Assembly: GCA_963971285.1 (NCBI GenBank)
Contig: OZ020248.1
Coordinates: 9,982,001-10,046,000 of the forward strand
Reading direction: 5' to 3'
Length of the DNA stretch: 64,000 nucleotides
Source: Astropecten irregularis
Lineage: Eukaryota > Echinodermata > Asteroidea > Paxillosida > Astropectinidae
A program made the translations under genes and the position numbers. Shown in pieces: positions 10,229 through 20,300 of this stretch. The notes under the pieces are model-generated. The model saw only the letters and a program-made list of their open reading frames with translations. It searched no databases and had not been told where the DNA came from. The stretch's first letter is position 1; every line of letters begins with the position of its first letter.

Positions 10229-11972
10229 GTTTGTACTGAGTCCTCGCCATACTGCAGTTACGCCAATTATGTCTCATTGGCGCCAAAAGACATCACACAG
10301 CGCAGGCTGGTTGTTGACAACTGATGGTTGTATCAAGGCCACGAAGTTTAACATTGGGGAAGTTAAAACATCGAGGCGAGCATTGTTGAGGAAGTTTAAA
10401 GACTATAACAGTCCAATGGTATCAGTATGACCTAAATATGTACGGAGATCTAGAAGTGCCATTTGGTTTTTGAAGATACCAAGATAGTTGTGCATTGGTT
10501 TGATCACGATATTACGTCTATGTGAGGAATGGCGACATTACACACACAAGATGACGACAGGAGGAAGATGTGAAAATCGTGAGGCAAAAGGGCACATACA
10601 TGTCTGGTTTGTTTGAGCATTTTAAGACCTTTTTTCAAATCTTAGTTCTACTAAATTATTATCACAAGGTGCCGTGCATTGCAATTACACCTCAGCTTTC
10701 TAGATTGTCAAACAATACAAGCACAATCTCTTACCGAGGCGCTCATGCCTCGGTTTCAATATTCACTAATAATTTCCACAAAGTAAACTCAAACCACATA
10801 CACACAGAATTTATTCAAAGAGTTTCGCCAAATGAAATATGGTTGAGAATACTTATAACTTCACACTCTATCAATGACATCATTATGTATTTGATATTTA
10901 TCTAAACTCATTCGTTCTATTCACTCGTTCGTTCATTCGTAGATTCACTCCAATATTTCAATAAAACTACTTTAATAGTGATTCGAACATTGGAACCAAA
11001 TAGGTAATGAACTAGATTTGAAGCGGACAAAATTACGCAACTAAAAGCAAATTTCATTTCATGTTTAAATATTGCTACAAAATTAACCAATGTCAATAAT
11101 TAAAACTCAATACACTGCTCCAAACTACTCATCAGCCAAAATAAATATCTGAAATTAATAAAAATGCTGGGAGTTGGGATTGTTGGGAGTGATCCCATCA
11201 GGATCTTTAGCATTTGATAAAGATCCTGCTTGGATCGAAACGCGTAAGGCCCTTCTAACTCCAAGCACAATTTAATGTCTTTTTCTCATTATTATAAGTA
11301 TCTCGATTGCTCTAACTTTGTCAACCTTTTTTTTTAATGATATCAATGTGTATGAAGCAGTGTACAATGTTAGTTATAAAATATCTCACTTACATCAGTG
11401 CAGAGCAGACACTAATGCAAAACATTAAAGACAATCTAGAAAATGATTTCGTTCCTAAAACATAATTTACGATAACATTGCCTTTTGTGTATCAGTGTAC
11501 TAAAAATGACTTTTGCAACGGAAAGCATACAGCAGTTCACCAAAGAGCAGCGATAAAAGCAAGGCGCTAGATTGAATAATGTATTAGATTACATTGTTAT
11601 GTTACAATAGACAACTCAGCCATTTGATCGCCATCACAAATCTATCATTTTGCACTGAGTTTGGTCTATAACTATCTATCGCTTAAAGAGAAAATATTGA
11701 AACGAATGAAATGAGCTACATGTATTTTTACATGTTTACATTTGTAGCCTATCTGTCGACAATATGAGGCGCTGCATATATTTTGATGTCCGGATGAGTT
11801 CATTATTATACGGTGTCAAGTTCTTAAGAAAGTAAAGCGTCTATGTAGCTTTTGCAGCGTTAGCTTTTCGATAGGCCGAATCCATGTAGCTGCAGTTCGG
11901 GGCCGTTGTTGTATATGGGTTCTTAAACATCTCTAGGAAAGTCTTCGACGAAGCGACCGTTTGCGTCAGCTG
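10229..11972. repeat. Recent segmental duplication, copy A (matches about 35,088-36,773)
   Basis: The 1.7 kb downstream of lectin copy 2 is nearly identical by eye to the 1.7 kb downstream of lectin copy 3, including the run from GTATGAAGCAGTGTACAATG to the lectin 3' end. The similarity continues into both lectin genes. No gene is seen inside. GGCGCTGCATAT near 11,768 is the conserved unit-end motif. Confidence 0.8.
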
Positions 11973-12446
11973 TCATACAATACATGCGATATCCGGCATC
12001 TCACAGGCAACAAACCTACGCTGAATGCAGATCTGAGCGGTCCATTTGCCACCAGCACGCCTTGAAATGGCGACACATTCATCATTGTCGGGTTGATCAG
12101 CCTTCCAGTTCTCGTAGGTCATTTCTCTTTTGTCGTCAGAGCACGTGAAGCTGGAGTCGGCAGATTCACGCTGGCAGCCGATCCATATCCCTTTGCTCAG
12201 CTCTGTCTCAGGGGCAATTTCTTTCATCACCATCCCCCAGATGAAATCATTCTCGGCCTGTGAATTCGGCACGATGAGGCTGCATCCTTTGCCAGCGCAG
12301 AATCTTGAGGCATCTGCCCGATACATAGGGCTCAGATACAGGGCATAGCACGACAGGTTCCACTTTTTCCAGCCGTCGGGGCATGTATCCACCATGGATG
12401 ATAAAGCTCCAATTAAAATCACACGGACAAACCAAAACAGTGACAT
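11973..12446 (-). CDS. Secreted C-type lectin, copy 2, with frameshifted short tail (157 aa)
   Basis: Same architecture as the other copies: signal peptide MSLFWFVRVILIGALSSM, mature start near TCPDGWKKWNLSCY, QPD in DQPDNDEC, degenerate WND (GKWTAQ) and last core cysteine in VACEMP. Three oddities are visible. First, the loop between QPD and the closing cysteine (AISRRAGGKWTAQICIQRR) differs at most positions from copy 3 although the flanking kilobases are almost identical. Second, AGKGC replaces AGKGG, adding an unpaired cysteine. Third, a 4-nt deletion at about 11,987-11,990, relative to copies reading GCGAGGAATATCC, shifts the frame after MPDI. The conserved TADANGRF tail is lost and the protein ends ACIV. 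The lectin fold itself is complete, so it may still be functional. Confidence 0.85.
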   Translation of the reverse strand: MSLFWFVRVILIGALSSMVDTCPDGWKKWNLSCYALYLSPMYRADASRFCAGKGCSLIVPNSQAENDFIWGMVMKEIAPETELSKGIWIGCQRESADSSFTCSDDKREMTYENWKADQPDNDECVAISRRAGGKWTAQICIQRRFVACEMPDIACIV

Positions 12447-12870
12447 GATTTTGATTGTCGTTCGTAAGAAGGGGCACTCGGATGCGCTGTGAGTGTTTTC
12501 TGTTCGGACTTCAGATCAGTGAGAATAAATTACTCAAAAGAGGCCTACCTCAGCACACAAATGTCAGCACTAGTCATTCACTCTGCCAATGTGTGGTGTA
12601 TTTCAAACCTTTGACATTAGTTTGAATCATTGCTCGATCACAGTTTCAACAAATAGTGGTTATCGGCAGCGTATGAATACTAATACAGTTCTTTCCTGAC
12701 GTGGATGAAACAGACGTGGTTGTGAAATGTAACTGTCGGCAATCCTTCCCGAATGAAACGTACGCAGAACACGGCAGATTGCAAGGACCAGTCACTCTGC
12801 CAAGTATTCGATTGTTTGACGATACAAGACTTCAAATCTGAATGAGATTGACTCCTCAACTGATGTGAAA
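12447..12870. promoter_or_regulatory. Shared divergent intergenic region of unit 2
   Basis: 424 bp, closely similar to 7339-7765 and 41,417-41,872. The minus-strand donor-like GCTGAG/GTAGGC is retained near 12,545. Confidence 0.4.
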
Positions 12871-13071
12871 ATGAGTTTGTATAGCATGTCCGTCTTGCTG
12901 GTTTGCTGTCTAGTTACAGGAATGGTTCTGCTGACTGTTGCATTGATGTATACGCATTTGTGTCTCTATGTGCTCAACGGCCAGGCGTATAGTGAGCTCA
13001 CTATATTGCTAATTATAGCAAAATTATTGTCTACGTGCGAATTCATCAAGATTCATTTAAGCGATGTGTAA
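12871..13071 (+). CDS. Small hydrophobic protein, divergent partner of lectin copy 2 (66 aa)
   Basis: Paralog of 7766-7975. The N-terminus MSLYSMSVLLVCCLVTGMVL is identical. The middle (LYVLNGQAYSELTILLII) is unlike the other copies, and the C-terminal motif is CEFIKIHLSDV. An ATG two codons earlier gives MK- before this start. I chose the inner ATG because all copies share it. Function is not recognised; a single membrane/signal segment is the only clear feature. Confidence 0.5.
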   Translation: MSLYSMSVLLVCCLVTGMVLLTVALMYTHLCLYVLNGQAYSELTILLIIAKLLSTCEFIKIHLSDV

Positions 13072-13689
13072 TTGTTTTCTCTGGCCGTGTGCATTGCTAT
13101 TGGTCTTGAATTTTTAGTGAAGAGACGTGACATCAAGCCTGTAAAGTGTCCATGGGTTTGTCCGTTCAGCTGCACGAAAAAGTTGCACAATGTTCAACAT
13201 AATTATTCAGAAACTGACGTAGACCAACTAGCAATTTAGTCTACTGAACGAGAATGGTGAATTGTTAGGGCTCTTTTGTTTCATTTTGTCACGACTGAAA
13301 AACTACGTTGACCAATAATAACTAGATGTGTTTGTTGACAAACACTGAGCTGTTTCGTGTATGTTTTTATAAATAAAAAAATAAAAAAAACATGAACGCA
13401 ATTGTCCCAGTACAGAGAAATTGCGGTGTTTTAATTGTCGTAAACAGCTATAAGGAGCGTCGTCACTCGACCATTAATATACATATAGGTACATGTACAT
13501 ACACACGACCATGAGAAACACAGAAATGGCAGAGTCTACTATAGGCCAGAGCGCAAAGTATATATGGTTGTGCATGGGCGGTGGAAACAGCACAATGACT
13601 GATTTTCTAGCTCGTCGTACTACGTTTACACGTACACAATTGGCCCACTACTATGGATAGCCATATTAGCGGTCCAAGAATTTCTAAGG

Positions 13690-14360
13690 CCCGTGTTTTG
13701 TGTTATGTTTGACTCTAAATGGCAAAATTAATGATTCAAAAAAATCAATAAAAATTCAATCGATGACGTCATCGTGACGTCACTTCACATTAGGGATACT
13801 AGTACCATTTCCTAACTACCCACCAAGTTTCATTTTGATCGGATATTCGCTTCTATGTGTTTCCGTGAAAAAATGGCAAAATTAATGATTCAAAAATCAA
13901 TAAAAAATCAGCCGATGACGTCATCGTGACGTCACTTCAGATTTAGGATACTAGTACCATTCCCTACCTATCCACCAAGTTTCATCACTATCGGATATTC
14001 CCTTATATGTGAATCAGAAAATCGGCTTTTTGATGACGTCATCATGACGTCACCACTTTTTGGTATTTTGTGGCATGTGCCTATAGCCTAACAAACATTT
14101 TGCCGAAAGAATTTCGAAAATACGATTTGTCGTTCATGAGATATAAAGAAAAGGTCCAAAAATTTAATAATTCGTATAAAATCACATGATGACGTCATCA
14201 ACACGTGACTGCAATTTTTGTCTATAACACGTCCCCATATACTTACATACCAAGTTTGAGCTGCATCGGACTTGCCGTTCTGGAGATAAAGAGCCCTAAA
14301 ATTTGCACTTTTATGATGACGTAATTGTGCACGTGATGACGTCACGATGACGTACATACA
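13690..14360. repeat. TGACGTCA-rich module at the left of the Helentron
   Basis: Repeating blocks of about 110-150 bp contain GATGACGTCATCGTGACGTC or close variants (about 13,764, 13,914, 14,033, 14,190, 14,313-14,350). They are interleaved with phrases such as CCAAGTTTCAT..GATCGGATATTC. CACGTGA E-box-type words accompany several blocks. The same kind of block occurs at 32,990-33,660 and 34,727 at the other end of the element. Confidence 0.65.
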
Positions 14361-14454
14361 CGGGACACTATTCGGGGTGTTGGTCTAACTATGTGCCAAG
14401 TATGAAGTTGATTGGAATTGGCATAATGGTAGAAGTGGCTCTTAGAAAACCCCT

Positions 14455-14525
14455 GTGTTATGTCTATGGGAAAAAAGTGGAAAAAAAAACAAAAAAAAAC
14501 TAGAATTTTGTCTGTCAACTGACAG
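14455..14525 (+). repeat. A-rich tract plus hairpin (terminal-like module)
   Basis: TCTATGGGAAAAAAGTGG then A-runs lead into TCTGTCA-AC-TGACAGA, a 7-bp hairpin at about 14,509-14,524. The organisation matches the ends at 33.83 and 34.92 kb (GTCTATGGG... then A-rich, then hairpin), so it may be the 3' end of a nested non-autonomous relative. Confidence 0.45.
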
Positions 14526-14529
14526 AGCA

Positions 14530-17206
14530 AATTACTTTTTCGCCTTTTCTTATTTCTAAATTGTTGGTTGGTAAAATAACACCCATTCAGAAATATGTTT
14601 ACAATCTGGCCGCTTAATAAATTGGTAAATAAATGTTTATTGTGAAGCAATTGCCTAAAACATAGTCACATAATATTATTGAAGAGATTGATAATGTCAT
14701 CGGTCAAATTAATAAAAGCCACATTTTTTACATATTTTTTACGATATATATTGTACAAAGTTACCATATTCCTGGCTTTTATGTACATGATTGTATCCAG
14801 TTGGACTTGCTTCATCATATCATTGGAAATGGAATGTGAAGTTTAATGATTGAAGGTTGTGTCGCGTGATTATGGTGGCTTTATTGCAGTTTTTCATATC
14901 ACTTCATCCCGACTTTATTATTGGACATAGATTTTTTGTCATAATTGGTATTTGATGTTTTTCCTTTGAGGATCTGTTAAATGACACATTATGACGTCTT
15001 GAAAATATAATTTTTTTATATGCCATTGGAAATTTCCAATGTAGTCTTCCCGACGTATACACATACATGTACATCCTATAGGCCTCTGCCATGGAGTTTG
15101 ATTTTTATCAGCTTTATATGGTTGACTCGTGTGCAGAACTTTGGCCCTTAAATTCGTTTGCAAGCCACCGTGCACATAAAACATAAAAGTATGGTGACAC
15201 CCTATGGCGTAAAATAATGTCTTTGGCACAAAATCCGGCTTAAAACAAGACTATAGTTTATGGCGTCCTCAAACTTGGGCGGCCAAATGTTGCAAAATAT
15301 TTGTTTTTTGTTGACAGAATACTATGCGACCAAATTCAACAGATTTGCAAGCTTTCCATATCTGTACAAATACATACCACCATTGTTTGTGTTGTGTTGT
15401 TGGCATTCAGCAATATGTTTAAACGTTTATGGAATGTTTTGTACAAATTTGTGATGGGTTTGCTTGGCTTTCATGGCTCGCCATATTTTCCGCCAGATTG
15501 ATTGGCACATACATTTTTTTTTCCCTATACCGTTCCTGCAGGCCAATAGAGGGCGCCCTTTGGGGCTGTGACGTTGCAAAAGAAAGGGCCTGTGTGCGGT
15601 TCATTTTTAATATAACTCTATGGGTTCATGTAAACTGACTATAATTTAAACGCACATTGTGTACGTGAAGTTAGACTGCTTTCCGTCCCAAGTTCGTGTG
15701 ACGTACAGAATGGAGATCTGCGTCACTGATCAAGGTACGTATACGTGTTCCTATTCGGTCGTGCTAGTTACAGCTTGTATCTTAGAGAAGCACGCCTGCG
15801 TCGGTCTTAAACCCTGTCTTAACAATATCGATTGCTATACTACAGCTTGGAAGGGAACTTTATAACATCAAAATATTTGCGTTTTGTTTTGTTTATTGTG
15901 AGTTTTGTGACGTTAATTCATAATTTAACATATTTCCAATCAAGTGTTTGTTACTATATGTACATGTAAAACTACTAGGGTGGGTGTAGAGAGGCATTCT
16001 AATGATGGATATTAATTTAGTAGCCTAGGCGCAGGCTCTGTCGTTAGGCATATGTATTATGTGCATACGCATGTACATGTAAACAAACTATGCAACGTTA
16101 GTAAAAAGCAGGCCTGTGTAATGTCAGATATAGACGAGGTACATTGTTGTTTTTTATGAAGCTCGCAGTAGGAGTTTTGCTTGTGATATTTGTGCAAGTT
16201 ATACTATTTGGGGTTAGTGTCTTTTACGCCACCCATATTATTTTCAGTATTTATTTAGACAGTAACACTCACAGTTAGCTTCTTCTGTTCCAAAATGAGA
16301 TTTGTTACTTTAACCAAATTTATTCATGGGTCAAAGACGTCACGCCTAGGTAGCCTACATTGATCTGACAGCATATTTTGAAAATGTTTAAAAAGAATTA
16401 TCTCAGTCGTCGTTACGTCACTTCTTGTGTAAGCACAATATAAGTGCACACTAGGGCATTGTGTTACAATATATTTGTTTTCAAGCCAGCTACATTGTCA
16501 AGCATTGTTCAATGACCTCAGGTCATCGGTCACTCATGAAAAGCCAGGATGTGCGACTGAGAGAATTATTGTCTAAGTTTATTATTCTGAGTAAGGCCTA
16601 ATAATTCCGTGATTAATAAATATAGTGTTGAAATGATATTGCCTACGTGCCCCATATGATGGTTCATGCTGCTACCTTGAACAGAAAAAACCTGTGCAAA
16701 TTGTATGGGATTATGTACTTTTTGAAGGAATAAAAAAAAAATTGTATCTATCATGGTTGATTTTTAAGTGTTTTTTTTTTTCAAGAAATAAATGTTTTTT
16801 CCACTGTAACTTTCGGTCTGATGACGTCATCAATCTAAATCTTGGCACCATTGTTGTCTGGTAAGAGGTCGTCATAAGTGTTCTAGAAACTTTCAGATTG
16901 AGGAAGATCATCAATTTTATGAATTATTTCAAATGAAAACAACCTTTGTCAAAAGTGGGGAATTGGTTACCGGTGATTGTTACTTACTTACATGTAAGTA
17001 ACAGTGCCAATTTCATTAATGCTTTAGTTGAACAATTTTAATTTTAATTTTTATTTGGAATCTGAAGAACTGTAATGAACACATGTACAAGTAATACTTA
17101 GTATGTTCAGTCCAAATATCAATACTATATTATGCATGTATATGCATTGTACATGTATAAACATCAAACATGTCATTGAATTTTGTTGAAATGGTTCCAA
17201 ACATAG
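14530..17206. other. 5' non-coding part of the Helentron
   Basis: No protein feature recognised in the short open frames here. About 16,741-16,862 is a direct repeat of 32,916-33,032 (GATGACGTCATCAATCTAAA). CCAATAGAGGGCGC at 15,543-15,556 closely fits the metazoan CTCF core consensus. Confidence 0.5.
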
Positions 17207-17359
17207 ATGTCATTTGATTCCCTGTGTACAGATAGACTGGTGTACATTAAAAAAAGGAATATTAAAACAAAATATGAGTATGATATTTGTTCCGATGATT
17301 GTTGTGTAGTCACATGTTCATGTATTCTTGTTTGTTTTTGTTTTTGTTTTTTGCAGAAG

Positions 17360-20300
17360 ATGGTCAAGACAAAGAAACCTGCAGGCCAGGGTGTCTCCTG
17401 GTGTTTGATTCCTTCCCTGAAGTTGGCACCTCTTCAGGGAAGACACATGCCTAGTAGGCATTGTGCAAACCAGCTGGCACACAAACAGCGTGTGTTCGTA
17501 CTCCGAGATCTTGTGGGTCAGTGTACTCGCAGTTCTCATTACGAGGGTACTGGGAGCAGTGTCTCCTTCAGCTTGATTGAGGCTTATCAAAGGTGTAACT
17601 ATGGTTCGAGCAGCGGCTTTATTAGCTTTTTGAGTAGCAATCTGTTGAGGCTTAATCTGAGGCTTAATGATCAAAAATCAAGAAAGTGTGCAGAGATGCA
17701 CCATGCGGCTCTATTGAGGCTTAATCTGAGGCTTGATGATGAACAATCAAGAAAGAATGCAGAGAAGGAGAATGAGGCAGGAATGAAGAAGAGGAAGATA
17801 AGTAAAACGAGTGTCAAGCATAAAGTAAGTAGTCACAAAGCAGTGGACAAGTTGAAGAGAATGAGTAAGACATGTTGTAGCAGGAATGGGGTTTTGGAGT
17901 GTGTTGTGGAATATTGTAAAGATGAAAGGAAAGTTTCCAAACCAAGTGAAAAGAAAAGAAGAAGATACGAACAGAGGCAAAGCTTGAGAAGGCGAAGAAA
18001 TGGTAAATTAATTGAATTATATGTCAGTAAGGAAGAGAGAGAGAAACGTAAAGATTTGCAGCAAAACATTCAGAGTCACACAAGAAGAAGTCTGATGTAT
18101 ATTATCAAGAAGTTGGATAAGCAGAAAGATACAAGGAAAGATGGCAAGAATGTAAGGATAGATGGGGTATTGAATCAGAAGAAAACTAAATGCAAGTGGT
18201 CCAATAGTGGAAGAGACAGTAAATCAGAACATAAATTGCATGAGAAAAGTTCTGCCAAGGAGATCAAGGTCAATAATACAGCTCATTGTGTGGAAGAAAC
18301 TAAACTTACGTCATGTTGGCTATGTGATCAAGTGATATATGCAAGTGGAGTAGATAGAGTTGTGAAATGTGATACTTGTTGTACCTGCTATCATGTGACA
18401 TGTGCTGGATTTTTGAGAACAATGTTAACCCTAGGAAGTAAATCACTGTCATGGCTATGTTCAAAGTGTGGTAGATGTTCTTACACTGATTGTTTGTTAT
18501 TTGATTTTGGTACTCCAGTAGATGAAAACAAGTTTGAGATGGACGATGTACCTGTTATTGCTGTATCAAATCCAGAACATGATTCATATTGGGAAGATCA
18601 TGATGACTGCTTGAACCTGAATGAACATGAAGGTGAGACACAAAAGGGTATCATTCCAAAAGGGTATGTGAAAGAGCAGATAGTAGTGCAATCTGGTGGA
18701 TATTCACTAAGGAGCAAGACAAAAATGGACAGTCAGATTACTTCTAATAGTGACAAGCAAGCTGCAGTGGATAAAGAGGTTAAAAAGAAGAAAACATCAC
18801 GGGTCTCTGCCAGACATAGTGGAACAGCTAGTGATGCTAGTATGAATCAAACATGTTCAGAGGAAATAAATAGTTGTAAATATACACTAAGAAGTAGGAA
18901 AGTAAAAATGGGGATTGTTGATGAACAAGATACATGTAGTAATGAGAAAATGAAGTCGAAAAGAAAACATGAAGAAAATGGACAAAGTAGTTGTATAGAT
19001 AATGAGAGTAGGAAGAAAGTAAGAGGTCATACACACAGAATAGTTAATTCTGGCATGAACACTTTGAAGACAGACAATCATGATGATGTAGAGATTTGTA
19101 AACATATCAGTATTGTTCAAGGAAGTTTCCATCAAGGTCATCAGAGATTTGCTGAACTGGCCGGGAGACAGTGTGTTTGCATGAGCTTATGTGGAATTCT
19201 TTATAGCCAAATCAAGAATTTGAAAATGTGGTGTTTGAAAGATATGGATTTTGTGTTGAATACTGGAAATGAATTGTACAGATATTTGAGTCATAGCTCA
19301 ACAATGATGAATGAATATTTATTGATAAGTGAATTGCCGGATGAAATTGATGCATTTGGTAAAATGTTCCATTTGAAAGTTCATGAATCTATTTCCGGTA
19401 CATTTGGAGAGGCATCTCTGACTGAATTTAATATGATTTCACTGAATAGAGGAATAGAGCAGACCATTCAGAAATATGGTGCATGTTTTATTTGTTTCCA
19501 TGGAAATACCTTTGTTGTAATTTCTCAGGATGGAATGTATTTTATTTTTGATTCACACTCTAGAAATGAACAAGGGCATCAAGATAGCGAAGGCAAAAGC
19601 TTGCTGAAATGTGTGTCATCGTGGAAAGGTGTATACAGGTATTGTGTTGAACTTGCAAAATCTATGAATTTGAGTGATACTGAACAATATGAAATAACAG
19701 GAATCTCAATATGGATTGATGATAATAAAGATTATGAATGTCATGATATTGATGAAAGTGTTAATAGAGTGGATTTACACACCGATATCAAAAATGCAGA
19801 AGACAGTGGAAGTGATGTTGAAATAGTAGGAATAAATCATCCAACCAATTTGAAAGTTGCTCCGCTAACTGATAATAACAGGAGAGCATTGTGTCAGAAA
19901 TTGGGTTTGATCAAGAATTGTTTGGGAAGTAAGGAGAATATTGTACAATGTGACAACATGGGTCGACCTGATTGTGTTAAGAGAATTCAAGGTGATGGAA
20001 ATTGCTTTTTTAGAGCTGTATCCTATGCTGTATCTGGATCTGAAAGTAATCATATGCAACTCAGAAGTATGACCGTGAATCACTTATTGGATAATTCAGC
20101 TAGATTCCAATGGTTAATAAGAGAGGAATACGCAACAGTGCAAAATTATGTAAGTAGATCAGCAATGTTGAACAGTGGTACATGGGCTACTGAAGTAGAA
20201 ATCATGGTCATGGCTAACTTATTGAATGTGGTTATATATACATACAGTGTGGATAGATGGTACATGTTTACTGGTATGTTATCTCGTGGTCATGGATTAT

